Shown here piece by piece: positions 53,159-64,000 of a DNA stretch of 64,000 nt. The notes under the pieces were generated by a model. The model had not been told where the DNA came from, searched no databases, and worked only from the letters and a program-made list of their open reading frames with translations. A program made the position numbers and the translations under genes. The stretch lies in assembly GCA_916613615.1 (NCBI GenBank), contig OU744721.1, forward strand, positions 73,723,060-73,787,059, in the 5' to 3' direction. The DNA is from Steromphala cineraria (taxonomy: Eukaryota > Mollusca > Gastropoda > Trochida > Trochidae). Position 1 is the first letter of the stretch. Each line of letters begins with the position of its first letter.

Positions 53159-53793
53159 CTATTACTTATGTTTTTAAAGGCCTTTTCAAAAATGAATATA
53201 GGCATGAATTTGAATGTAATATGTTGTTGCAATGGCATAACATTCAATCTGGACTGTCTAAGCAATACAAATTTGAGTCATAAGGTTTATCTTAATTTAA
53301 TCAATCTATAATGGGAACATAATTATTGCATTGAGTCGATGTGGGTTGCTGTTACTTTCAAACATTTACATTCATATCAAAAGTTATGACTTATCCAAAG
53401 TTTTTCTTAACGGAAAAACAAGTTTGGTTAGATTACTGGGCTGAAAGGAGTTATTTCATATCAAGACTTTTACTGTATCCAGTATTTAGTTGACGAACTT
53501 TAACTGTTACATCAGCACTTACAATGTAGGATCAATTAAATTTTAATCATGTTTCATTTACATGACAAGGAAAACATATTTATGGTCCTGAATGTGTCCA
53601 ATGTATGAACATCAGTTATCCCAAGATACAAGAATCTGAAAAACATGTTTTAAGGAGATTTCGTTTCGAAAACACAGTTACATTCACATCTCATTTCATT
53701 GGCGAATTGCACAATATGAAGAAAAACATATTTCCTTTATTTAACAGACATTTTTGTTATGCAAAACATTCTTAGAATGTAAAGATAACTTAC

Positions 53794-53905
53794 CACTTAA
53801 AAGGAGTTTGAAACGTTGCGTGTCTTCACTGACAGCTGCCTGCTGTGCATGATTAAAGATAACAAACAACTGTTGAAGTGTTTCTTTTAAACATCTTTCT
53901 CTTGT
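53794..53905 (-). other. Candidate exon in the conserved block, unit 3
   Basis: Same frame as in units 1 and 2: TRERCLK, ETLQQLFVIFNHAQQ, then AAVSEDTQRFKLLLS, ending at a GTAAGT donor-like site at 53,793-53,788. Relative to unit 1 there are two L/F-type replacements and two silent changes. The alternative overlapping frame acquires a stop here, which favours this one. A possible distant 3' splice site 'CTTTTCTAG' lies at about 53,935-53,927, but from there this frame would meet a stop. Confidence 0.35.
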
Positions 53906-53954
53906 TTAGAAGCATTTCCACATGCTAGAAAAGCATACTGTCTCAAAACAGTAT
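53805..53954. repeat. Highly conserved 150-bp block, unit 3
   Basis: Differs from 23,601-23,750 at about nine positions, most of them on the side away from the candidate exon's donor site. Confidence 0.88.
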
Positions 53955-56900
53955 TTGTACCCTACCCTGATGTCAATTGTGTACATATGTACGTATGAAA
54001 GCCAGTTAGAAATATTCATATATAAGTTAAATACAATATACATGTAATATCTGCTAAATTAATTTAAATATCCTTGCCATGATTGATTGATACATTTGAA
54101 TCGATTTTTTGACTCTGAACAACCAATATTATAAGTGGAACATTCAAATGAAAGAGAGCGAAAGTAGAATTCTTCTATCAGAATGCAACACCATTCAACT
54201 ACTGATGGCTGGACCTTGATTTTTGTGGATGGGGAACTTTGTGTATTGGTTAGTTATTGGTGCGTTGATTGTTGTTACATTTGTTCACTCTTTAAATGAC
54301 ATGAAATTCTACATTCATAGCATTATTGAAGAAGCCTATAACAGTACCTTCCATTGACTTGGTTAATATTTGATCAGCGTTACTCAGATCTTGCGGGTCG
54401 ATTTGTAGGATTGATTTTTTCTCTTTTGCATTGCTAATTTCAATGAAGAGGCCTGTATAACAGAAAACCGATATGCATTTGCAATTTATGTATGTGATAG
54501 ATGGCTAGATATATAGATGGGTAGAAGATCTATTATTCATTTACATAATATAAAGGGTAACATTGACAAGCAAGTCACGAATTCTTTAGTATACGGTTGA
54601 AGTATTCTTTAGTATGCAGGAAGCGATTTGTTTATAAACAAGGATTCATTTATCGTTTTCTGCTATTGTATGACAAACTATGTTCTTTGTTCACCTGTGA
54701 ACTCATTAAAAGAAAATAAATATGACGTCTCACATTTGTTATGATATTGTTATCAAATCCACTGTGCTATCTTATCTCCCTTGTCCTCACATGAAAAAAA
54801 AATGGTTCTGTAAATATGAATCTTTTTATAAACGAGACAGTTATACTCTAGTTGAAAAGCCCTGATACAGAGCTGTAAGATCACACCGCCCAATTAGAAT
54901 TTTGCAAAAGTTGTCTGCTTCCAGATAAAGCTTAATTGGTAAAAGGTAATATATGACTAAGTAGAAAAAAAGCTGAACACATTTGTGGTAATATTGCTCC
55001 TGACATTATTTTCACGATGCTTAAGTTTTGTACTCTAAACATGCCAATGCCAACAGTACTGCTTAAATATATGCCACATTATCCTGTGAATAGATCTGTT
55101 ATTCTTATCAGAATGGATGACATCTACACAAGGTACATCACTAAAATGAATGGTTAACCAGAGGCATATCTCTAATAGAATACAATGATATTCTAATTCG
55201 GAAAATTCATAATGATGTATTGGCGCTCCAATTGTTTTTGAGGTTTTAGCAAAATTGTACACACCCCTAAATGTGCTTAAATTGTAAACAACATTCCGAC
55301 GTGCACAAATATAAGCTTAGTAATTCTGCATGTCATAAGAATAAAGTGTATTCCTATCTCTTTTTGCTTTTACCATAACTTAAGACAAACGATGATTGAA
55401 TCAACAACTGTAGGATGAGTTTCTTTCAGATAGAGCAGTGACATAAAAGCTAAAGAGAACACGGACCGATTGTGTAATGTTTTTTGAAACTTGATGAACA
55501 TCTGTCTTCTATTGACAACAATTGTTGAAGTCGGTCTTGTTATGTAACAAGTTTACAGACTAATGTATGAAGCGTATGTTTTCTGAAAGAAACCTTACTG
55601 TTGTAGTGATTTTGTTTACTTAATGAATGTCAATAATAGTTTTTCTATCGACATACACTTTATCTCGAAAACCTATATCGGCAATCCAATTCTGTTTTCA
55701 ACGCAATTTCAACATTAAGTCCAAGTTGTGTTGAACTGTTCTGGGTTAGGCCTTAATTGTAATTAATGATATATCTTTTGGCAAGTAACTTGATCTATTC
55801 TTCCCTCAGTTCTTTCAATTTAGTTGTGGGTTACTTTTATAGTTTAATAGGTAATAACCATCAAATAGTAGAATGTATCATGAAGTTCCTGCTGCCGAGA
55901 AAGGATCACTGTGCGATCCGTCCCTGAGGAGAGACAATGTGAAAGTGATAAGTCACAATTGTGATACAAAATGAGGCTTTCTATAGTTTTTAACCAAACT
56001 AAAGGAAGAACAATGATAAGGATTAGTGATTTATATAATTTATGGTGATCATCACAACACACACAGAAATATGTTTATCTATAAACCAATATAAGTTCCC
56101 TAGTGAGCCAAATTGAGGCACATGTGTTGATATTAGATCTAGTTGAAAACAACAGAAGGTTAACCTAAGTGGTCACTGTTTGCTGTTTTGTATGAGGGAC
56201 AATCCGTGTCTTTTTGCTCTACTAGTAACCAAAATATACATTACTTTGAACTGACATGTAGCTTGGTTTGAGGGTGGAAGTTGTTGATATGTTTTGCATG
56301 TATTCAAGGCAAGTATATATAGAAGCCATTCTTATCCTTTCTTTTAGTCAGTCGCGATCATATCTCATATGATCACCGGGGTACAATCCACTGTCCAGGG
56401 CAAACTACAGATGTATTAATTTTTCTCATGAATAGCAAATATTGTAATAACTGATAACATCCGGCTAACCATATGGTATTCACGAAGGAAACTTGAGACG
56501 AAATGTTACCACATTTAACAAATAACATCACTCCTTATAATATATGAGGGAGCACCCTCCTTACAGTAGTATGTTGGGAAAATTACTGATTAACACTGGA
56601 TTCAAACAGTTTATTTAATAAAACTGTTTTAGTTATGTTTCGGTAATTGTGTCAAATAATATATAGCTGTATTGTCTTGAGGATGATCGAAAGATATTTC
56701 TATCATTGTCTTTGTTCAACCAATGAATTAAAGCCTTGATTATGGTTCACTCAAACCTACTTTAAGTATATAGCTTTATACAGGCCTCTTCTTTCTGAAA
56801 TAAAATAGTTCATTAGATATTATGTTACTACTATGTTATATTAATATACTTCTAAGATCTTAGTGCATGTTCGAATAGCTGAAGAATTATTAAGAAAGAG

Positions 56901-57737
56901 TCTCTTTTACAGAGAGAATAACATTTTATGTTATCAGCTACATTAAGAAAAATAACATGTTGCTTTATGGGTAATGCATTGCAACAGAAAACTGTTTTGG
57001 GTTTATTCTGTCATTACAACATCATTTCGTCGAATCGTTTGCTTTAACAAGTTACAGGAATGGTAACAATTGTTTTTGAGGAATTGACATTTCCTCTGTT
57101 TCCTATTTAAAAGGAAGGAGAAGTCAAAACTAAGAGATTAGAGAAAACATGATTAAAAAACAGATAGGTCGTGTTTCGGGTTGATATCTTAATGGGAATA
57201 ACGCAAATTTTAATGAACTATAGCACACAATTTTGTTTGCTCTTAATGGGTTCAATTTCGTTCTGAGTGCCTTTTTAAATTGGTAGAAAATATAAAATGT
57301 GAAATGAGAATTCAACATCAAAAGAGACGAAAATCGATGGAAACCTCTTAACGCTTATTTCAGGTTGTGGGCATGTGAAACAGCAACACCATTAAAGTTA
57401 AGATAATATTGATGACATCATTTGGAGAAATCTGCATGAATAGGATGGATAACTTATTGGCTCAGCTCATTCTGCTTATAGTTGTACTAGTCTTGAATTG
57501 ATTACAAACAGATAAATGTGTTAAAGTCCCTGACTATAATTCAATATATTTATCTATCAAGCTAACTTATTTATAAAATGTGTTAAATGTTCATGTACAA
57601 CAATTATTATCATAAGCTGTTAAAGTTATTGTCCATGACCAGGTTTTACAGTTGTAAGCAACTTCTTAATCACTTGTATAGACACATACCTGTAGGCATA
57701 ATGCAAATTCTAGAACAAATAATATTGTGTCATTTAA

Positions 57738-58219
57738 AGAGACACAGAGTATGTTGATAGGATCACACATGTCAAACTATGAAATCGATGTTATTACATC
57801 GGGAACCACTAACTGTTACTGAAAAAAAAAAGGTTAAAGGTCAATTAGCACATTAGAGCGAACATATGGTCATTCAAAGTCGGGATATTGATCGAAAACC
57901 AGACAATGTGGCTCGAGTGGCACGTGCAAATTCGCCAAACGTAATTTGGAAACCTTGTCATAAGCTGACAGCAAGATATATTCGATTCGATAGTGTTTAT
58001 TAGGTATTGTAACTAATAAGTAAATTAATTAGATGCCTAATTTCGAGTATTTGAGATGTTTTCTTCATTTTTAAATAAAATCAAGCATTTTAGAGATATA
58101 ATGCATAAATGGATACATTTGCAAGTTCAGTGATGAGATATGAACTTCAATCAGCATATTAGATATTTTGTAGCTTATCAAAACCAAATCAAATTTTAAG
58201 AAAGATACTCTGTGTCACT
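57738..58219. mobile_element. piggyBac-like non-autonomous element
   Basis: TTAA lies at both borders (57,734-57,737 and 58,220-58,223). The inverted ends are AGAGACACAGAGTAT (left) and AGTGACACAGAGTAT (right end, minus strand), 14 of 15 matching. Units 2 and 3 have an uninterrupted 'GTCATTTAGGTGCTGAAAAC' here. At 482 bp it has no coding capacity. The TTAA target is typical of the piggyBac superfamily; assignment rests on that and on the short TIR. Confidence 0.82.
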
Positions 58220-58859
58220 TTAAGTGCTGAAATCATCGGAAATGAGAAGCTCAGGTCCATATACTGAGGGACTCGACAATCACATCAATTTAGTTTACAG
58301 AGTTAACTACTTAGTGGGTGGCAAATGATATAGGGTTATTGCGTCAAGAGTTCCTCAATGTTTGAAAAAAAAATATGGAAAGTTGTAAACTGTTAAATAT
58401 CAAAAACTGTCTATTTTTTAATGTGAATTGTTCTCTGTAAGACTGGCCTTGCAGTTGAATTACAAATGACTTTAATTTCCTTAAGAGTAGAGCTTTTTTG
58501 TATTTGATTCAGTTACCTAAGTCAGGTTTATGAAACTATTGAAACTGTTCGATGGTAAAACTGAACCTGTAAAGGGAAGATCAGATAACACAATTTGGTA
58601 GATTATTTATTTTTTAGGTTTATTTTGGTCTCTAAGGTAGGTCTGTTATTAGGATTAGACTGCATTTGAAGGAAAAACAGTGAAATTCACAGCTGTTATA
58701 ATACATGATGGAAAACTCACCATGTTGACTTTCTTATAAGGCTAATTTACCAATATCTGTTACATGTGTATATAGGCGTGTCCTCTTATAGACAGTCCCG
58801 TGACAGTGCTTCAACCAAATTTCACTGTGATGTTACCCTGTCTGTGTTTTTAATGGACT

Positions 58860-59040
58860 TTGTGTTTAGTCGAGGCGTCATGCGGTTTTTCCTTCATTAT
58901 TCCTTGCTTCCAGTTTCAAGGTAATTCATGAAAGGTAAATAATGGTCTTAAAAAAAGGAAAGTATTGGTCAATGTCATTGTGTAGTATAGAATTTCATTA
59001 CAAAGTCAAGGATTTGAGAGCATAGGCGTCTGTTCTGATG
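58860..59040. other. Unit 4-specific sequence at the TIR element site
   Basis: It fills the place where cores 1-3 hold the TIR transposon. It has no match elsewhere in the window and no open frame of note. The site is therefore not a clean empty target. Confidence 0.45.
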
Positions 59041-60719
59041 GTAGCCCAGTTAAAGTACCTGATCACAACGAAGCTGCAAAACACAGCTGGAATAGCATGT
59101 AGAGGTAACACAGGAATATCATATGAATGAATAAAGAAGTTGCATCTTGTTTTTTAAAAAAAATAGTACAACAACGTCTTCTACAAGTTTGTAAGGACTT
59201 GTCAAAACTACAACTTAGAGGATCTGAATAGTTTCCCTGATTTCCTCCTTGTTGATAATTTGATTGACTCAATAATTGGCCATACAGTGTTCCAGTTTCT
59301 GCATACAAGTTTTCCCACATAATTTACGCATGGATATGTGTAATCGTTTCCACGTCAAATTTACTACTTTTAAAAAGGTTCTATCATGTAAACCAATTGT
59401 GTAATCCAAAATCGTATGGAAGTAACTAAACTGTCTAACAGGGGAGAATTTTCGCAGAAGCAACCGCTATAGAATGTCATGAAAGATGTTAATAAACTAT
59501 AACTGGTTGATATCGTAGATATAAAAGGCAATCCGTTCATTGTACATGTTTCTAAAACAAGAAAGGGCCAGGTGAGGAATTTCATCAGTTCTAGCTATAA
59601 TTCATACCCTCTTACGAAATTTTGTAATTCCTGGTCAAGAAAGGGCAGCAAGCGTTGTAACATTTAAGTTATGTATTAGTTGTGTTTTTATAAAATCAAA
59701 ATTATAACAAACATTTATCTTATTCAAATAACAAGCGAAAGGCTTAGATCATAAATATACAGTAACGTTATTCTATAGACTTTTGCAAAACTCCTGTTCA
59801 TAACGGATGTATTATGCTGTTTGGTTGCCTATAGAAAACTTTAATGAAACCAATGAGTGAGATCGTGAGCTATTGTTTTGGGATTATTTCAGCCACTAGC
59901 TGTGGAAAATGAGAACAGACAGCTTGTGTACAAAAAAAGAGACAACTAATTGACAAACTACATTAAATCTGCCACTAATAATTTGTACGTTGTTTTCAGA
60001 AAAGCATCTCGTTTGTTTCGAGAATGATCCTAAATATTGCTAACTTTAATGCAAAATGTTGCATGATCGTTTTCATTATATATTTATCACTTTAACTTTC
60101 CTATAAAATAACGTTCATTAAACCCTGTATTAAAAAAAGTCTTAAATTCAATTTAATTTTAAGTTACCATAACACATTCATTTCCAAAATACCTTTAGCA
60201 TCATTTCGTTTTCGTTACATAAAACAAGTCAACTTTGTCCACGGAATTAAAAGAAAAAGATAAAAAGTATAATAAAAAAATATTTCTAAACGTTGATTTT
60301 TAATTAGCGTAAGTCTTAACTATTGAAAAACACTCTCACTCATATTCCTTTCTTACAATCAACTCTCATGACCAACATTAAACTGAAATTGCTATAAGGG
60401 GAAATTAGTCTAGCATTGTTAGGAGTAAAGCTTATCAAGCATCTATTGAAAATCAATATCGGTCAGCGGAAGTTAAGCAGTGGAAAGATTTGTCTGGAGA
60501 CATGAATGAAGCCGTGCGTATCCTTGGTTCTGTAAACTCTTGTTAACTTGGGAGCCATTAATAAACATTTCCCATTATTATTCAGGCAAAGACATTACTG
60601 ACTTCCTAGTTTCTTTATGCAATTGTTGTGTCAAGGCGACTTTGATAGTTGTTTATAGTCCTCATCATTTAGGTCAAATAGTCATTAAAGCAGCTGTTGT
60701 TTGAGGTTAACTGTTCTTA

Positions 60720-63700
60720 TGGTTGATATATTGACAAATGTATTTAGTAAATGAGTATTTTACTGTTATATGGATTGACCATGAACACATACATTAAGAA
60801 CGAATCATGTTCTGTGGTTGTTGTTGTTGTGGTATTCCTGTTCGTACAATGTGTTTTCTAAAGATGAAATACAGCTTTAATAGAGATCTAATACTGAGAT
60901 GTTTTAGTTTTGATTTCATATGTTTTGACACCATGATTCTAATTGTCACAATGTCCTCGTGATAATTTACCTACTATATATACCCGCTGCAATGAATAAA
61001 CAATAAAATAAGCTGTGAATAACATTTAAGGTCTTCAAGGAACTATTGTAGTACTCATTTAAAATATATGCACCAAAATCAGTAACAAACGTAGCCTTGC
61101 ACGTGTTTCCTTAGACAACGGAATAATGTTTGCATAAATGAAACCTGCAATGTTGTCACTGAAAAAATTTGTATTTCATGAACATCACTTAACGTAACAT
61201 ATCTTTGGACATTATATTGAAACAATAATGATTGCTAAAAAATGAAGTCAATGAATTCATATAAGTAATTTTATGATTTTCACTTAACAAATAAGTTTTG
61301 TCGAAGACATATTCTTCAGATTGTATTGTTTAATCTTTCAAGCTTCGACATTTCAGAGCTTTGAATGATTATTATGTGTAACAATGGACGAAATCGATTT
61401 TGTGCAGAAATAGATGAAACCCAATGATGAGCACATCCCCCCACTAATACATAAATAAATCAATGAAACTTGCTTATTGAATAATTTCTCTTGAAAAATG
61501 ACGGCTAATTAAGATATAGAGTACAGTTTCCATCATCAGATATAATTTATCTATTTGCATTGTTCATTAATAGATAATTTAGGGAACTTGTGTCATCGGA
61601 GGTTTTAAAAGCATTTTGGTAGAAAAGACCAAAATCAAACGGAGACACCACCATTGCAATGATCACATCACAATATCTGCATTACCTGTACATAAACTCT
61701 AGTTGACAATATTTGATTATGAGATTGTCATCACTTTGTTAGTCTGTAACTGTGAAATCATTGATATTTTTAATTGTTTCGCTATGGTGGACAAAGAGGT
61801 CCATTAAATATGTTTTACCAATGAGAAGTAATACTGATTTGGAGACCACGCCCTGATGCTATACAAGATGTTCCTGCATGTTTGGTAACAACATCAACAT
61901 GGGTGGCATCTTTGAAATTCGCGGAATTTGCAGCAATTCCATTATCCCAACTCAACAAATGTCTTCCACAATGAAATTTTGTTATTTTTTGATAATATCT
62001 CATATTCATTTGGAGTTCATCCACACAAAACTCTAGCTTTGTTGAAACCATTATCTGACGAAATTATAGTTTGACAAAGCCTTATCTCAAAAACATGTTA
62101 TATGCAAAGGAGAATGGTTGCTAAAGTATCTTACATTGAGGACATCAAATAATGTTCATGTCAGAAGCAGGGATAGTGTGAATATTGGAAGAAATCGATT
62201 TTGTGCGGAAATAAAGTTAGCCCAGTGATGTGCACATCCCCTACTAATGACTCAGAAATATGTACCAGGTAAAGTACGTAAATAAATCAATGAACACTTG
62301 CATGTTGACTTATTTCCTTTGAAAACTGATGGCTAATCAAAAAAAGAGTAATTAACTAATATAGTGATTTGTTTGTATGGTAAATTAATAAGTAATTAGA
62401 GAATGTGTGACATCAAAGGTTTCAAAAACATATCGGTTGAAAACACTAAAATCAAACTGAAACATTTAACAGATGAAAGACCCTATCATTGCAATGATCA
62501 CATCACAATATCTGCTGACAAAGGAATATTATTGTAAATCAAACTCTAATTGGGTAATTGGGGGAATTGTTTCTGGGAGTAAACTGTTATTAGATTAACA
62601 GAACTTTCTCTTAATAACATAGTACATGGTATAAGCCAAAATGGAATCATTTCTATAGTATCCTACATTGAGAAAATCAAAACAATGTTTTTACCAGACA
62701 CTAGGAGAAACTTATAAAAAGAAATCTGTTATAAAGTTTTAGTCAAAATATAGCATACAAAAGTACCATGATACATCATGAAAACAGCTTCCAATTATGC
62801 AGACATCTGCAGATAGTCGGAAGGACTTGGTTTATTTCCCAGGTTAACAAACAAAGATAAAACGGTTAATTAATTCATGTAACAATAAGTTTTTTCATTG
62901 AAAATCCGATGATTTAGATTTAGATTCATGTCAAAATGAAAGACAAATAAAAACACGTATTTCAATATACCTACTTAACTTACTAGGAGATGGTATGTAT
63001 AAAACTGAGAGTTCAGTGTCATCGATCAATAAATGTCTACATTTTTGTAAAGATGACTGTTTGATTCATATATCAAGTAGACTGAACAAAATTCCTAACA
63101 GGCCTAGCGTGTAATACATAAGTTTATGTTTTACTAATTTATTAATATCAATGTCCAAAAATGCAAGTAAATTTTCAATATTTTACAGCTCGTGAGCAGT
63201 ATTCGACAACAGCTGATATAGTGTGTTGTTTCTGCTTTGATCCATGACTATTTGAAGAGTAACTTGCAACAAATTGCGATTATTTTGATTATCACTTTAA
63301 GTTTAGTTGAAGAAAATTTGTCATGTGAGAGTAAAAGGTTTTCTTATTCACAATTCCTTCCTAAACGAAATTCAATCTAGTGAATCATGAATACAGTATA
63401 TGACGTCAACCAAATTGCAGATATATTTGTATGAACTGATTATGAGATTTGAAATATTTTATAACTTGCCTTTGCAATTTGTCAGTGTGTTTATTATTGT
63501 TTATATATTATTGTATCTACCTGATGCTTGGAATCTGTTAAATGAATGTGTAGCCTTTTGCCCGTCTGTATTCGATTTTAGTTCTTGTGTCAAAGGATTA
63601 GTACTTTGACGATCATGTTTTTCTAATCGTTCAAAAATATGGAAAGTCGAGACATTTAACCATACATGACATGAAGATTGCTTCTGCTCTTTATGTATTG

Positions 63701-64000
63701 ATCAAATCACTATTTTCATGACATAATTATTAATTCCTTTTTTACCCCAGTGAATGCATATTTCCAATATTATGTGCTTAATCTTCCCAATAAAAACTCC
63801 ACATTCTCGACTCAAAACGGAACCGTTGACTTAAAGAACAACCCACATGGCTCGCATTTTTAACACAAGGAGCTTCAAACGAACATAAAGAATTTGTCGA
63901 CTATCAGAAGGATCACTTACGCAGTTTACAATTAGTTTTGCGTCTTTTCAAGCAATAATGCTTATTTAACATGTCTGCACTCAACGATTGAGCCAAATCA
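60720..64000. repeat. Variable segment type H, copy H2 (cut by window end)
   Basis: Collinear with H1 from 31.5 kb to 35,028; the last 44 bases match 34,985-35,028. It keeps the internal duplication, but has lost the part of the second copy equivalent to about 33,275-33,610. No gene recognised; frames 61,815-62,051 (-) and 63,400-63,609 (+) are not preserved in H1. Confidence 0.85.

Larger units (their letters stand above)
46930..54080. repeat. Variable segment type G, copy G2
   Basis: Nearly identical to G1 over its first 2.9 kb. At 49.88-50.06 kb it changes to sequence resembling H1 at 34.86-35.03 kb ('TAATGCTTATT.AACATGT'), then returns to G-type at about 50.56 kb. It carries a G17 run, a SINE-like fragment, and two unit-specific blocks (50.9 and 52.56 kb). 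It ends with the conserved 150-bp block. Confidence 0.8.
54229..60719. repeat. Array core, copy 4
   Basis: Groups with core 2 by shared segments at about 54.33-54.42, 55.14-55.23 and 55.70-55.94 kb. It contains a TTAA-flanked insertion (57,738-58,219). It lacks the TIR element found in cores 1-3: after 'GGACTTTGTGTTTAG' at about 58,856 comes roughly 180 bp of unit-specific sequence, then 'GTAGCCCAGTTAAAGTACC', which resembles the start of a G segment. Confidence 0.86.

Noticed and set aside
53062..53311. Three overlapping frames on both strands near 53.1-53.3 kb.
   Set aside because: They span the join between a unit-specific block and array sequence and overlap each other; none continues in G0 or G1.
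55035..55262. 75-codon minus-strand frame with a good 'TTCATTTTAG' acceptor-like site.
   Set aside because: Unit 2 is out of frame and units 1 and 3 have lost the AG; not preserved.
58860..59040. A clean pre-insertion site for the TIR element in unit 4.
   Set aside because: The sequence there is unrelated filler rather than the two flanks joined with a single TA/AATT.
60818..60836. GTT run as a coding polyglutamine/asparagine tract.
   Set aside because: Five or so triplets only, no surrounding open frame, and length varies between H1 and H2.
1..64000. CRISPR array, rRNA, tRNA, prokaryotic operon or viral gene cluster.
   Set aside because: No short regularly spaced identical repeats, no rRNA or tRNA core sequences, and no long or clustered coding frames on either strand.

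Overview
The window is AT-rich animal nuclear DNA with no complete protein-coding gene, rRNA or tRNA that I can support. It is probably from a mollusc, most likely a bivalve. The evidence is very long non-coding stretches, several kinds of MITE/SINE-like insertions, and at 18.99-19.54 kb a repeat of the 'GACCTTGACCTTGGC...CCATAACTT' type that is familiar from bivalve and gastropod genomes. Almost every open frame is short and is broken in its sister copies.

The dominant feature is a tandem array of a unit of about 15.2 kb that fills the whole window. Using one landmark ('GATGGTGAAC'-like), units begin at about 8,661, 23,969, 38,981 and 54,229, so spacings are 15.3, 15.0 and 15.2 kb. Bases 1-8,660 are the tail of a preceding unit (unit 0). 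Each unit has a shared core of about 6.5-8 kb followed by a variable segment of one of two types, here called G (1.6-8.6, 15.5-23.8 and 46.9-54.1 kb) and H (31.5-39.0 and 60.7-64.0 kb). The order is G0-core1-G1-core2-H1-core3-G2-core4-H2. Cores 1 and 3 share indels with each other, and so do cores 2 and 4. This gives a higher-order dimer with a period of about 30.3 kb.

Units differ by transposon-like insertions that can be placed precisely because the empty site is visible in a sister unit. These are a TIR element in cores 1-3 (12.08, 28.91, 44.18 kb), a 157-bp MITE with a CATA duplication (24.75 kb), a 389-bp SINE-like insertion with a 9-bp duplication (25.12 kb), a 1.27-kb foldback-like insertion with a large hairpin (39.55 kb), a piggyBac-like TTAA element (57.74 kb), and unit-specific blocks at 50.9 and 52.56 kb.

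The most interesting signal is a 150-bp block at the end of the variable segments (23,601-23,750; 38,613-38,762; 53,805-53,954). The first two copies differ at one base, although they sit in G- and H-type segments that are otherwise clearly diverged. On the minus strand the block carries an open frame with protein-like composition that ends at a GTAAGT splice-donor-like site. It may be a repeated exon, spaced 15 kb apart, of an unrecognised gene; a regulatory or RNA element is the alternative.
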